NCBI GenBank assembly: GCA_944470555.2
Contig: OX104134.1
Location: 108,122,701 to 108,186,700 of the forward strand
Source of the DNA: Heterobilharzia americana
Lineage: Eukaryota; Platyhelminthes; Trematoda; Strigeidida; Schistosomatidae
Direction: 5' to 3'
DNA length: 64,000 nucleotides
Under the pieces are notes generated by a model. That model was given only the letters and a program-made list of their open reading frames with translations, did not search any database and had not been told where the DNA came from. Numbering within the stretch: position 1 is the first letter of the stretch; each line of letters begins with the position of its first letter. The position numbers and the translations under genes were made by a program. Below are positions 35,946 to 48,435 of the stretch, one piece after another.

Positions 35946-36959
35946 ACACTTTTACAAAAATGTCGTCAAATGCAAACTTATTTATCTGAAGACATTTTTC
36001 ATCATGAATAAACTTCAGCTGGAAAATCTTTAATCTGTAAAGAGCACTGACACACCTCTTGGAAACAGTTTTGGTGATAACATACTAAAAATTCGGTTTA
36101 CAAGTAGAACCATTCTATCTTCGGAGCAAAAAGAAATGGTTCTTCACCAGTCAAAATCAACGTGGATATAGAAGTTCAGCTGATCTTGTGAAATGTCCCA
36201 CTCTGGACATACTAAGAGGATCTTTTCTAGACTTACGAAGCTATACTTGAGGAAATGATTAAGTGGGGAGAAAGTTCTATCCGTGCATATGCATTTGATA
36301 GGAACCAGTTATTCAGTGGTTATAAAGACGTCTCTTTCAGCTATACAATGAATCCTAGACTGACGACTTCATGGATTCGCCTTCATTTTCTCTAAACGGT
36401 CGAAGTAGTTTCCATTAAAACTGCGTGGTCCTGTAATAGTCCTAATGCCATATAATTATCCTGATAATTTCCTGATTGACAGATGGACATAGTAACCAAA
36501 TTATTTTTGTTGATCTCATCCTCTGTTTGCAATCTTAATTAATTACCTATAAGATTTTATTTACTGATCCTGTTACAATTAGTCTTTATCTCTTTTTCAT
36601 TTTGATATCACACCAACTGTCCAACTGCCGATCCACTTTTGAGAGTAAAAATTGAACACATTAGTAGAGTAAAATTTAATATGTTACACTGAAACAGTAT
36701 TATGTACTAGATGAAGTTTCTAGTACAATTTACTGTTCATAATCATATCAAGGCAATCACACAACTTCTGACACCTGGACCTCATAGTTGGATTGCTTTT
36801 TATTCCTTGGTTTCAGCAGTGTAGAACCTGGTACAAAAGAACTTCATTTCAAGCAGGAAAAGGATAAATGCATAACACAAAAATAGGCATAGTTGTACGT
36901 GAAAAGAGGTTAAATACTTGAAGATTATGAAAAATGTAGGAATTCTGAAGATTATAAGG
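35946..36959. other. intron, nothing definite
   Basis: No motif-bearing frame or known repeat was recognised. Confidence 0.35.
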
Positions 36960-37530
36960 AATTCATGGATCTGAATCACTGTCACCGACTTCAAGAGATG
37001 TCAACAAGTCATCAATTGCTGACGTCTTACAAGTGAAAAACCTCAGTTAGGCACCCGACATCTACTTAGATATTGACAGTTACTCACTTCAGGGATTAGT
37101 GCCATGTGTTGAACTGACCACTTTTCGCTTTCTTACCACCTCGTCTAACTTTGACTAATATGATGGCTGAGTGACACACAACCGATGCTGTTAAGAAACC
37201 TGTGATAAAACACCTGAACCCTCCTGATATCTTTCATTTTCAGGTGTCTTTCTACACATCTTTTTCTGCGCAATAGGACACAATAAGCTGCTCTACAAGC
37301 GTATATTTCACCGGTCTCATTAGAGGCACAGGTTGACAATACCAACTCAACTTTTTGCATCTGTGGTGAAATTTGTCCATCACTAACCCATTTAGGTTGA
37401 CTTGACCTCCCAAGTAAATGAAGTAGCCAATGCGACTTACCCCCTACTCTCTTTCCATCTACCTTTTGGTTTCGATTCGTATCACTATCAAGTACTCCAC
37501 AGTCTAACTCTGGCTTCATCACAAGTTATC
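36960..37530 (-). mobile_element. RTE/SR2-like LINE remnant, post-RT region
   Basis: The reverse-strand frame 37522-37145 includes DSDTNRNQKVDGK, SQPKWVSDGQISPQMQKVEL and HLKMKDIRRVQVFYHRFLNS, plus GEIYACRAAYCVLL. It parallels the post-RT order of these LINEs (RVYC-A-VRSVLL, then VEDIRRLQVFDHRCLRSIAR). The frame is open for 125 codons but is not a host gene. Confidence 0.6.
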
Positions 37531-38343
37531 ACAGGTACATTTATTGGTCATTCTAGCACATGTTATAATCGCGAATAAATGGTTAAGCCTTATGAATCTT
37601 CCAAGAAAATACATATAACTTGTTCGCCAGATAAATCTCTCACAATTGCTTACGTTTACTCAACTCAAAACTAACACGTCGTTATTTATCCAGTAAACCG
37701 ATGGTCACTCACTAGTCTTCAGAAATGCACTGGACCATTGACGTCCAACGCGACTGAATAATAAAATGCCAACCCCCTATAAATAACTATTATTAGCCTG
37801 GTGATGAAGACACAGTCTTGAATTAGAAACATACACTTGTCGAATGCTGCATATTTTAGTGTTTCTCTAATTACTCTCAACATGGCTTGTAAGTTCTTCT
37901 CAGGTAGTCCTTTACAATTTTTCCAAAAAAATAAAATAAGCTCTTCGTTAAATACATAAACATTTTTGTTGGATCTTGATAGTTTTGCCGTCAATGAGCG
38001 ACTACCAAATGACTTTGAAGTGATAAATTACCTTAAAGGTGACTGTACAGCCATTCTGGAATGCTTCGCATTATTTTAAAGATGTCACTAATTGTCAATA
38101 GGATTATGCACAATTATGAAGATCATAATTTTGATTTTGAGAACTACTTCTCATTTTATCGTCTCGTACCATTAGCTGGTTTCCAGGGGTAGGTTTCCCA
38201 AATAAAACACAATTACTGACTAGAAGTTCACACTGGAGAATGTTTTAGTATTAGGTTGCGCACTCTTAAACCTAATCACAGACATTATATTTTAAGTCCC
38301 TAAACACTAACAAATAATTCTGTTTGCATGAAATTATATTCAG

Positions 38344-38397
38344 GTGACAGTTCAGGTGGTTTAATAATATGGAATCCCAAGTGTGAATTACTTTTCG
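38344..38397 (+). CDS. candidate small exon between the two laminin-EGF exons (tentative)
   Basis: TATATTCAG|GTGAC to CTTTTCG|GTAAAT is a possible 54-base exon reading DSSGGLIIWNPKCELLF with two leading bases and one trailing base. The trailing G would join CA of the exon at 38621 as Ala, so its 3' phase fits. It would supply the missing eighth cysteine. Its 5' phase does not fit the strong donor at 35572 and would need a weaker donor (ATGA|GTGCAT). The sequence also looks a little like a WD repeat, so it may be chance. Confidence 0.2.
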
Positions 38398-38620
38398 GTA
38401 AATAATTTTACTTAGATCAGTAAGAAGCAATCTGAAACCTAGAAAAGTTCCTGAACATCTTTAAGAAACCAAATCTACCGTGATTTCATTTCTATATTAA
38501 AAATGAGGAGGAAATAGGTCATTCTAGAGTCGCTCAAGAATAACAAAGTTCTATAGCCCTACCATATAATTTACGTACTGAAATTTTGTCCCTTCCTTAT
38601 TTCGCTATGTTATTCAATAG

Positions 38621-38792
38621 CATGTTCATGCCACCCACTTGGTTCAGTTGATGCCTCGTGTAATCAAGCCACAGGTCAATGTAACTGTCGTGCAGGTGTT
38701 GTTGGACGACAATGTTCAATGTGTCCAGACGGTAGCCAAGTGACAGAAAATGATTGCAATGCAAAAGAAAAAAATGAAAGTAAAAATTATCA
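38621..38792 (+). CDS. agrin-like exon: second laminin-EGF module
   Basis: The acceptor is TATTCAATAG. Two bases complete a codon, then the frame reads CSCHPLGSVDASCNQATGQC, NCRAGVVGRQCSMCPDGSQV and TENDC. All eight laminin-EGF cysteines are present, and the CPDG-x5-8-C ending is like the second laminin-EGF of agrin. The 3' end is uncertain: GAAA|GTAAAA after 38779 (phase 1) and CA|GTAATG after 38792 (phase 2) are both possible before a stop at 38794-38796. Neither phase fits the next recognised exon (42018, phase 0), so at least one exon is missing before it. Confidence 0.82.
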
Positions 38793-38847
38793 GTAATGTA
38801 TAACATTTGAGTTGTTTACTTTGATATTCGAAGGATTTACTCATTTC

Positions 38848-39085
38848 AAGGTGCTATTCATCATGTAGTGACATCAATTGGAGAACCGTTGAAAGCCTGG
38901 AAGCCTCGAAGAGCTGTTTCTTCTTAGTACTGCATTTCTGAGTAGTGCGTAAACAAAACCCTATCACAGATCTGGGTCAACACCTTCAGATCTTGCGGTG
39001 ACCACTGTTCAGTGCTCACGGATTTTCAACGGTTCTCCAGCTGATGTCAGTTGGTGATGAATACTACCTTGAAACTTAATGAGTT
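38848..39085. mobile_element. head-to-head pair of hammerhead-SINE tails (foldback)
   Basis: TATTCATCATGTAGTGACATC and GGAGAACCGTTGAAA at the left recur inverted at the right as TTTCAACGGTTCTCC and GATGTCAGTTGGTGATGAAT. The terminal inverted repeats are about 50 bases. The left copy is a reverse-strand tail of the tRNA/hammerhead retroposon family (compare 52783-52975). The right copy is a forward-strand tail. It could equally be read as a small foldback element. Confidence 0.6.
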
Positions 39086-40663
39086 GACTCAAATACCTGA
39101 AGGGTTTTGGGGCTGATAGAATGGTCTACGTATTTCGACAAAATCACTTCACATAGCCTGCTGACAACTTTCTGTTAAGAGAATAAGACAGCTGTTTTTT
39201 TGCTTTGATGATCTTTTGGCTAGCAAGCACTATTAATTCAGGCAAACGTAACTACCTATAACGGATAAAAGTATACATCAAAATTGATGAATAGAGCCCC
39301 TACCCTCTGGAAAAGTGTTGTTGTGATCAGGCGTTCACACTTCACTCTAGAGAAGATGTATTGACCGCACTTACATAAACGGGTGGTTTCTAGGAAATTG
39401 AAGCATAAAACGATACCCTTATAACCAAACCAGTGGATTCTGAGGGCCAGTCTATGCGAGTTAAGTAGCTCTGATACCAAATAAGATCATTTACATAATG
39501 AAAACTACTGCTCTTTGAACCAGACTTAAAAGATGTAATGATTAGTTCAGAAGATAACCGCTTGCTGTGGGTGGCATTTCAACAGTCACACAAATCATCA
39601 TATAACACCATGATAAAAACTTCAACTCGCTAACCAAAGTTACTCACTTCACGCAAAAGTTTTCTTGGTGCTCATATCGTATCAGATTTCTTTTTATTGA
39701 GGAAAATAAATCAAAAAGTATTATCTAACATGCTATGCAAGCGTATGATCGGTTATTCTGTAAATTAAAATAAGTTATTCAGTAAATGTCAGTAGAGCTA
39801 ACAGATTGAAAAATGCAAACTCAGTTTTGTTGTCTGTTGGTGTTTTTCAGCAAGGCATATGCTTTTACAGAATAAGTTTGAAAGGTTATCAGTTGTTTAT
39901 TGAACTGACTAGCGGTTTGCTAAAACTTTAAACTTTAGTCATTCTAATCTGTCGTCGAACAGTATTATACATAATAATTTTTAAAAAGACGTTTTCAACC
40001 TATCACTTTGCAAATTCACTGTTAAAATTAATAATTAGCATCATGATAGATGACAATGAGCCCTTAGTCACATAACAACACTTCATATAACTATTCCTAC
40101 AAAAGTTAGGTTCTCGCACTTTCTAGGTAGAAAAGCATCAACAAAGTTAATTACTCTTTTCTTTTCTTTTGGCATCTCACCAACACACTTACAGGCTAGG
40201 TGAAAAGTCTAGAGACTTTTGGCTCTTGTCCATAATACTGTAGTTACTCATTATCGTCATCATTAACATCATCATAGAACCAGAGATTACTACGTAACGG
40301 TCCAAATTGTAACAGTTCATATCAGCACAGCAATAACAATAATGATAATGATATAAAAGCATTATACAAAACCCCAATTTTGTTTGCAGTATAGAATTCC
40401 CGGCATGTGATATTACATAAGTTTACTCGTTATACAACATTTTAAAATATATATTAACATTGGTGCTACTTAACAACAAATAATAGAGAATAACAGGATT
40501 GGTGAAATGCTTATGACTTCAGGGTCAAGATAACTTCGCTATTGCGAACTTGGCTAATAAGACTATGTATAACATGATTTTCTTAACACAATACTTAAGC
40601 TAAATAAAGTATGATTGGATTTTTATATATAGTTGTGCGTGCATAAATTTTAAAGTATTTACC
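39086..40663. other. probable intron, nothing identified
   Basis: An exon encoding the region between laminin-EGF 2 and laminin-G 1 is expected between 38.8 and 42.0 kb, but I did not recognise one. Confidence 0.35.
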
Positions 40664-41090
40664 TCATATCTCCCCTGACGACAGATATGTGGAGAGGTAC
40701 AGATGCATTGAATGCTTGTCATCAGATAAAATACTTTTAGCTGCCTGTCTAAAAGAGTTTAGATGCCTGTGCATGACCACACTTATCAGCATGGTTAGCG
40801 GCGTGCAACTCACTATACTAATAGTCTTTAAAATCCTACGCAATACAGCGTAATCTTTTTTCCGGAGTCCAGGAAACAATAAGTAAGTATGGGGAAAATA
40901 AGAAATAACGGAACGTAAGAATAGATACTGACAGTCCAATTTTCTTCCCAGGCAGATGATACTTCATTTTTGGCAAAGGACTCAATAAAAATGTTTGTAA
41001 GAGAACGACATAAAATATCAACACATTTGCTAGATAGAATACTTAGCATACCATCTAGTCCTAGGCTTTGCGAAGGTTTCAAATTATTTT
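40664..41090 (-). mobile_element. LINE remnant (CR1/Jockey-like RT start)
   Basis: The reverse-strand frames give KPSQSLGLDGMLSILSSKCV, DILCRSLTNIFIESFAKNEV and SSAWEENWTVSIY. This is the first RT block of many LINEs (P-GLDGIP, then F-ESF-x-x-x-x-P-x-x-WK-x-x-x-V-PI). It breaks off soon after. The clade assignment is weak. Confidence 0.55.
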
Positions 41091-41329
41091 AAGCAATTGG
41101 ACCCATGTTTTTTTTTGAATTTAGGAAAACTATTTTGTGTTATGTGTGAATAGCTAGATAAGATAACGTTTACAGGTTTACGTATGAAAGTAACAGAGTA
41201 ATAAGACGGAAGATTAAGAAATAAAGAAGAATCGTCCAAAAGCAGTAGAATGTAGTGAAAGAGAGGAAGAAGGAATGAGAAAACGCTAATACCAGTTTGG
41301 CGATTAAGATTAAGATAATGTGTCGAAAC

Positions 41330-41510
41330 ATCTACGCCACAGACATCACATCACATAGGTTATCCAGTCAGTGGTTTCTGTTGTCATGTGATAGCCTACC
41401 GGCTAGTCTGCATCACCGTACATGCCTCAGACCAACAGTCAAAGACTTCATACACTGGCTCCATGTTTTAACCAATACACACCTCAGCTCTTTGGGTTGA
41501 TAAAGGTTCA
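41330..41510 (-). mobile_element. RTE/SR2-like LINE remnant, extreme C terminus
   Basis: The reverse strand reads DEVVNLYQPKELRCVLVK, TWSQCMKSLTVGLRHVR and then HDNRNHWLDNLCDVMSVA. These are counterparts of the last residues of the element that is also present at 44640-45300. Confidence 0.6.
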
Positions 41511-42017
41511 CAACTTCATCAACTGACTAACCCCTTCTGCTTGCAACGTTTTGTTACTGATATGGTGGTCCCCTGAACCCATTTCACTTAGTGGTGAAGT
41601 CATGCACTTTACTTCATATACTAATCCACATTGGGAATGTATTACGCGCACAAGTTGTTTACCAGATGGAGAGTTACAGATTTCGAATAGGTATTTAGTG
41701 TCCTCACTAAATTGGATGCTAAGTTTCTTCTGATGAGTGGTGACAAACAAAAACTTAACTATGGCATGCTCCGTTGGCGATATACACCAAACAACTAAAA
41801 ATTAAAAGCAGTTTGGCACTATGTTATCCCGTACTTCAAAACTCGACGGGCAGACTCTTGTTAACACTTGATATTTGATGAACACATTCGTTATAATTTG
41901 GTGACCATACGCTTTAAACTCGTTAAAATTAAGTTTGCATAATATGTGTGCATGCAGAAATATTTACTAACTTTTAATAACCACAATAATATTTGAGATT
42001 TATTAGCGCGCCTACAG
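41511..42017. other. intron with unidentified dispersed repeat
   Basis: TTTCTTCTGATGAGTGGTGAC near 41725 resembles TCTTCTTGATGAGTGGCAAC near 57270. A short frame at 41551-41733 is not supported as a gene. Confidence 0.35.
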
Positions 42018-42379
42018 GAAGATGGAAATCAGCTAACAAATGGGCGGAATGATCCCGCAAAACAAAAAATCAGCAAGAATACAACAATCACTTTGAATTC
42101 TCAGTCATCTGATATAATAATCAATACTACTAGTAATGATAATAATGATGCTGAGCAGAACAATGGACGATTATTTACAGAAACAACTACATTGTTAGTC
42201 AGAATACCATTCCATATGGATCAACCAACTGAACTACAACTTACACTGAGACTGCTTGAAGCTAATGGTATGCTTCTACATTATCAATCACCACCAAGTG
42301 AACAAGAACAGCTACTGCTATATAATGCACAAGACCATCAATTCACTATGGGTATTTCTAACTGGAGGGTTGTGTTGAA
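42018..42379 (+). CDS. agrin-like exon: linker and start of laminin-G domain 1
   Basis: The acceptor is GCGCCTACAG (an alternative AG lies at 42031-42032) and the donor TTGAA|GTAAGA. It reads EDGNQLTNGRND, an Asn/Thr/Asp-rich low-complexity linker, then LFTETTTLLVRIPFHMD, TELQLTLRLLEANGMLLHYQ and LLLYNAQDHQFTMGI. The L-x-L-x-x-R/L-x-x-x-x-x-GMLLHY strand pattern is the beginning of a laminin-G sandwich, which binds carbohydrate or receptors in agrin. It starts in phase 0, which does not match the previous exon, and ends in phase 2, which matches the next (AA+G gives Lys). Confidence 0.8.
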
Positions 42380-43672
42380 GTAAGACCTAGTTGTTTTTTG
42401 CTGTATATGCTGTTCATAAATTTTGGTAATGCCTATAAAAGTTATTCCGGTTTTTAGAGAATAATTATTCATCCGTTTATCTTAGTACAGTTCAGCCGCA
42501 AATCGGAAGCAGAAAGTAACAGTAATACATCGATAGAAACAAAGGAAGAAGAAGATAACAATTGATGTAGTGACAGGGACTTGGTTGTTTCTGAGCAGTT
42601 AGTTGATGAAACTTGTGTTTTTCTTACCTTCTACCATTCCTTGCCAGTCAGTGATCCTTAGAAGTAGTCACTATTGAGTTCCTAAAGTCGGTTGATTTCC
42701 GGTTAAACATGCAGGTAACAAGGACTGGAGTATGTGGGTACCACCGTCTCACTGGAGTGGAAGGAAGAGGTGATATATAGGAGAGTTTCTAGTGTGAGAT
42801 AGAGCTGATCTTAATGAGTGATGACCCAGGTCGAGGACTTCAGTACATCTCCATTTGGATTGCGTACGAAGTTAACCGAGACTTTGTGGCTGTCTGGTTA
42901 GCGGACTGCAAAACTTACGGTGCTGACTATTTTCATGCATATGAGCCTAATTAGAAGTCAACCTTACTGTTAGTAATGTTGGGTTGATATATGAAATGCG
43001 GAAAATCTCCAGCACAAGAAGTAGGTGTAAAAGGAACGAAAGATAAGGAGTGAAGAATCGGTGAATACTCAGACGCACTTGGCAGCTGTTTCATCCTACA
43101 GTCACTTTGATTCAGCTTTGATAAACACTAGGAGTAAATATTACTTTGAGAATTAATCTGATATGTTTTTCACCCTAGTTTGTAACTCCGAAGAAGTGTT
43201 CACTCCCAGGCCTTAGCGTGACGGTATACAGGACAATTAAGTTTTATGATTTTGCTTTAGATATGAATTTCAAGCTATCCGGAACTTCGAAAGCTTCATT
43301 GATCGCTTCGTTAATGTCAGCTGATCGTGGAAAATAACTTTAAATGTCAACTCCTCTCTTGTACACTTTTCCCTGTACCACAAGAAATATATGTACTAAA
43401 TAAAACGTGTTAGGTTTTTATTTTTGTCGGTATTTGTCTTCCACTTTCGATGAAGAAGTATTCTGACACAAATCCATTCGACATAAGTGTTTGCAGACTG
43501 AAAAACCATCTAATTCTCAGATATATACGAAACGCTAAACTCTGCATAACTGCTATTGAATGCAATGTAAAAGTCACATAGCTGTTTAGGTTGCATTTCA
43601 AGGAATTAGGCCTGTTTTAACTGCAGGTATATTCATAAATTTAACCACTTCAATATTTATCTTTTTTTGTAG
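42380..43672. other. intron, nothing definite
   Basis: No exon or identifiable repeat was recognised. Confidence 0.4.
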
Positions 43673-43948
43673 GTATATTGACGGACGTGTTCCAAATCGC
43701 ATATTACTTGTACATAGTAAAGAAAATCTTACACGAAATGTTAAGCATACTATTCAAACGGGTATCGTATCTGGTCGGCCATGGATACAGATTGATGAAT
43801 CCACTAGAACAACTAATCAAGATGTGATTGAGAAATGGGCGAATAAACCCTCGGACAATGATGGTAATAATGATAATAATAACGTACCTACTGTTGGTGG
43901 CTTAGGCACGGTTGTGATTGGTCGACATATAAAACTGGGGAGTCTCAG
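43673..43948 (+). CDS. agrin-like exon: middle of laminin-G domain 1
   Basis: The acceptor is CTTTTTTTGTAG and the donor CTCAG|GTAACA. It reads YIDGRVPNRILLVHSKENL, GIVSGRPWIQIDESTRTTNQ, an Asp/Asn-rich insertion (about 43850-43890), then GLGTVVIGRHIKLGSLR. The phases join perfectly on both sides (Lys at the start, AG+T gives Ser at the end). The acidic, Asn-rich insertion sits in a loop just before the conserved Gly-rich strand and is not typical of vertebrate agrin. Confidence 0.83.
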
Positions 43949-44109
43949 GTAACAAAAAACGTATGATGTAATGCACTCATGATATAACCTTAGCTTCATA
44001 TTTATATCACCTTAATCAATATTATTATCATATATTTTATCCAATAGTTCAGAAAAGTTTCAAACCACACTGTCTTCAGAACAATCACTTGATGAGACAA
44101 ACAGATTTG

Positions 44110-44260
44110 TGGCAGGATTACTGATACGCACTGCTCAGGAGTTCCATACTAGGATGAATCAGCTGTCCAGTTTTCTTAGGTTTTCAATGGTTCTCTAGGT
44201 GATGTTATTCCTTGATGAATATCAGCTTGAAATCAATAAATACCCACTAACTTTCAGACT
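44110..44260 (+). mobile_element. tRNA/hammerhead retroposon tail
   Basis: It contains GCACTGCTCAGGAGTTCC, ATACTAGGATGAATCAGCTG, GTTCTCTAGGTGATG and GATGAATATCAGCTTGAAAT. These are the tail elements of the family at 52783-52975, in forward orientation. The hammerhead-like GACGAAAC has decayed to GATGAATC. Confidence 0.5.
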
Positions 44261-44540
44261 GAATTATTGTTTAGTGTTCGTCGACAACATGCTTCGAGAT
44301 GAGGTTTCCCAAGGTTCCAATTAGAAACCATGTCCATTGGAACAAACCAAGTTGGAGTGAGGATAAACACTCAAGAATGGCATCGGATAATGGTCACGCC
44401 CTATCGAGGATTGACAGAAGGAGAAAAATGGATCACCGAACTGCAGCCTAATGGCAGAATCATAAGTTGCTTACTGCAAAACCTAATGATCCTTCTTTTG
44501 ATCCATGGCGGGGTCATGGGTGTGCACTGACAGGCAGAAA
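44245..44540 (+). repeat. composite retroposon, leader and decayed tRNA-like part
   Basis: GCTTCGAGATGAGG, AAGGTTCCAATTAGAAACC and AACCAAGTTGGAGTGAGG match 57440-57540 and 22262-22290 in order. GGCGGGGTCATGGGTGTGCA near 44508 matches the region after the B-box at 57680-57700. Confidence 0.45.
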
Positions 44541-44639
44541 AAAGATGGATAGGAAGGGAGATATAAAGGCAGAGAGAGAAGTGTACTAGAAGAGAGAGGA
44601 TGATTAGATAAGAATGAATGAAAATATTCAACACTAAAA

Positions 44640-45300
44640 ATGACGAAAAGTATATACATATGTACCATAGTGATCCATTTTGAGCCACATTACAAATAGT
44701 CTCCAACCACTGATTTCCAGTTTCTCCAGGACCCCAACCATTCAGTCTCTATCTCGGTATACACCTCAGATCAACAGTCAGGAGATTCATAGATTAGTAC
44801 CACTTCTTCGTCTGACTACACTTACCCCTCTGCCAAGCCATTACTACTTCGATTAACCTTACACGTCGAGCTAAATGGTGTCTCGGCATGCGTAACACAT
44901 GTCCAAGCCGTCTCTATCTGTGTGGGTTTACAACCTCATACACTCACTTACTCACTTTTCTTTGCTAATATTTATACGTCTAATCTTGACACTGCTCATA
45001 CACAATGTTACGAAGACATTTATTGCTAAACACCTGCAGCTTCTTTGTACCTTTTACTTTCGACAGTCATATCTTACAACTGTACAAGTAAATGAAGGTG
45101 ACTGATGTATAGAATACTTGTAGTTTTGCAGATAGTCAGACAGTTCTTTTAAAAACGGAAATAAAGTTAGTGGGTCCCAAATCACGGTTTTTATATCGTA
45201 GCTGTGAATTTGTCAGAAACCGACCCATTCGGGTTATTGTAGCTCCCAAAGTAAGTGAAATGGTCTACTGGAGTAAACTTACGTCACTTTGTATAAACCT
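44640..45300 (-). mobile_element. RTE/SR2-like LINE remnant, C-terminal third
   Basis: On the reverse strand, with stops and shifts, it reads NPNGSVSDKFTAT-like sequence, TCTVVRYDCRK, RLGHVLRMPRHHLARRV, NLLTVDLRCIPR, and then GWGPGETGNQWLETICNVAQ. This is the conserved end of schistosome RTE-like ORF2 (WLGHVLRMP, GWGPR, NQWLETLGDMA). Confidence 0.68.
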
Positions 45301-47699
45301 CAAATAAAATAAAATTCCAAGCTTCATGGTGATGGTATTGCAGTAAGCAACATCTATTTTATGTTCAACTTTAAAGTCATGTGGTCGACAGTACAAATAA
45401 TAATCAAATTCCAAATTGTATTCATCATTACTGTTTTGACTTCAATGGCACTTTTCTTATTATGTTCGTTGTTGAACTCGTTTGTAATGCTGACCGACAA
45501 CATGATTATTTATGCATACAGTTACACCTTCTCATACATCCAGTTCACACATGGATTAGTCATACAATTATCATCCTAACCTCTGTTAAATAAAAGACAA
45601 AAATTGTGTTCACTAATGATCGGAATCAGGCGTATTTGCATAAAATTTATGTGATGACAAACGACTTTATTTCACAGAGAAGAGATTAGGGATTTTATAA
45701 CAAGTGTTTATTTCAGAGCTATAAACTGTACGGGAAGACGTAAGTGAGAGGTCAGCACAAAGCTTTTGGGCTGAGTTAAACAACATTGCTAGAAAGAAAG
45801 TCTTATGTAAAATGTCTTTTAAATAAGTAAAACAATTCACCCAATCGCATTTGTCAAAGTTTCTTATTTCCCTTCTTTCGGTTGGTATAACTATCACCGT
45901 TAGACGAGATGTATATTGAACTACAAATATGAGCACATAACACCCTTCGCATCCGGTAATCCATCCACTTACTGCTTAAAAACTGGGGAGTGGTAAGCGT
46001 TGACCAGTCTGAAATCTTGTTAAATTTACTTTTGGATGCCTGGATCCCAGGACTCCAATTCATATCTTCACGGATAGCTGAACCGAAACATTTAGTAGCT
46101 AGACAACATAGATTTATTTCCCAGTGGAAAAATTACACAATATATCTTAGATTGAAGAGAAAGTAATATATGGGATTATTGTCTTTCTTCTATCCCAAAA
46201 TTATACTTTGCAAAGATTGCTTCCTTATTCTCATTATATTCACCTATATTTAAAATCCAATGAATGACAGTATATTAAGTAGCAGACAGCGAGCATAAAA
46301 CTCATGGGGAAATGGTTAATTTGACTGAGTGACCATGAATGCACAAGTTTAAACCAATAGCAGTACGATTAGTAGGTAAATTAATGCTGATTGGTTGAAT
46401 TAGTATCTCTACTGGATATGATGTTCCAAATTTAAGAATTTTTGCTTGACATACAGTTTTTAGTTCAGTCATGGCAAATATCTCTGAAAAATCTCAAATA
46501 TAAACAAATTAATTACTCAACTCGTAGCAAACCAGCTTTGAGTACTTAAAGCACCATATGTATACAAATAATCTTGAAGTCTTGTTTCCGCAGCACTGAA
46601 GTTTGTGGTGGAGTGTGATATACCTACACAGACTTTAAATTGAGTCAGTGCTGGCATCTTAACTCCCTGTAACTTTACCTGAATGTCGCTAGAAGTTCAT
46701 TCATGACAGTTATTTTGATGGTGGTTTGCAGTGCTCTCTACGACTTATATTTAGTCTTATTGAAAACTCAGCAACTGATGGGTTCCCGATGGGAAAAAAC
46801 GCCGTTAAATACTATTTGATGCTGAGTATATCTGGGTTTGAATAAACAGAAAGATTTATGTTCAGCTTTCATATTTTCCACTCCACATAAATTTGAGGTA
46901 ACTCATTTTGCGTAAACTATACATTCCAGTATATTTCATATCTGCTGTTGGGCACCATAATGCAAATGGTTGTTTAAAAAGAAGATTGTATAAACGCTTC
47001 AGTCACCAAGTATTAAGAACCAGGACATTCACTTTATTGTCACTTTCTGTTTTATCTGACTGCATAGTCATATCGTAGATCGGAATCAATCTGTAGTTAA
47101 ACTCATTGAAAGTAATCCCTCTAATTGTTGTACTGGACAATATTGATTGAAAATTCATATGAAGTACAATCTGCACTATACTTCAGATGTGACTTGATGA
47201 TACGCTGACAAATACCAGATCTTATTAATCTAGTATATAACAATCTACTTAAAATATAAACAAATGGTTACGAATAATTCAAACTGCATCAACAAATTCA
47301 TCTTATCATAAAATTTAACTACTTAAGTGTGTTTATAATGCTTACTACTTGTTAGTAGTAGATATATCAATATATATATATATATCAATAAAGAACCTGT
47401 CATGAATCATTTTAAACAAGGTACTGTCAGTCCCGACTGCATACAAACGGATTAATACTATTTTTGAAATCCACTTTTAAGAATATATTCATGAAATTAT
47501 GTGGCTTCAGTTTGTTTAAAGAATGAATATAACTTTTATAGTTCACAAATTTCATTTCATATGTGTGTAGAGAATAATCCATATAGGTTTTCTGGCGCTT
47601 TGCGATATTGTTATACCCTCCAACCAGAATGACGAATCGTAAAGATAGTAAACTGATAAATAGGATAGGATACTGTTCTGTCTGGATAAGAGTAAAACT
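45301..47699. other. intron, nothing definite
   Basis: No exon was recognised. A short (TA)n tract lies at 47370-47386. The open frames are motif-free. Confidence 0.35.
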
Positions 47700-48435
47700 T
47701 TCACATTTTTGTAGATGGTAATTCCATTTCAGTTGATTTATTTGGTGAATAACAGTAAAGTTAGGTCTTTATTACTGGATGACGTTTCGTATGCAATTTA
47801 TCCCCGCAGCTTTGAGACATGGTTCATATAGTTCTGATTTTCTTTCCTACTTTGTGATATTGGCAGTAGGATTTTTCATACATCTGGAACAGGTGCTGAG
47901 TCATTAATGTTGTACATAATTAGTGATTTTAAACTTAACAAAGTTTCAGTGACCTGTCTCCGTTTCCACCCAAGTTTGCACTAGTGTCATTCTATCTAAC
48001 TGTATTCCACGACTCCATGAATACCTGCAGTCATCACATTTTCTACATTGTTTACCTTAACAAGGTCTAGCAATCTTAGCTAAATTTTCATGCTCATACA
48101 ACCTAATTAACCAAGGTTGACTAATTTGGTCCATGTATTTAACCTCGAAATCATTGCAAACGACTTGGCAAACTTAATTCTTTTGCTCGACTGGATTAAT
48201 TGCATCTGTCTATCTACAAAGCATGTCCATAAGTCAGTTTGTAGGCTTAAGCGCGCTCTTATACCAGCCTCATTCAAAACCCTAGATAACAAGAATTAAT
48301 TACCGTTTTTATATTCTAATAACAAAGAGGATTTGCGTCATCTCTTCATAGTGTTTCCGTCACCATTATTGCTATTATTACGGAAAAAGTGAAATCATGG
48401 GCAGTATAGAGGATAGTTACTAGCTGCTCTTAAGA
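47700..48435 (-). mobile_element. Penelope-like element, 3' portion (split by an RTE insertion)
   Basis: On the reverse strand it begins at 48435 with RAASNYPL, then EYKNGN, SRVLNEAGIRARLS, and a decayed GIY-YIG region (CNDFEVKYMDQISQPWLI). It continues into 3' sequence with a GACGTTTCGTATGC-like block near 47780. The segments correspond to SNYPLQFI, NRAGIRVALK and CNDCEVKYIGQTSRS in the copy at 17440-18990. The upstream part of the same element lies at 51090-51615. Confidence 0.75.

Noticed and set aside
37145..37522. 125-codon reverse-strand frame as a host gene
   Set aside because: Its segments line up with the post-RT part of RTE-like LINEs.
38344..38397. WD-repeat-like reading of the small candidate exon
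   Set aside because: Only about 17 residues and no other WD repeats nearby. Kept only as a tentative laminin-EGF micro-exon.
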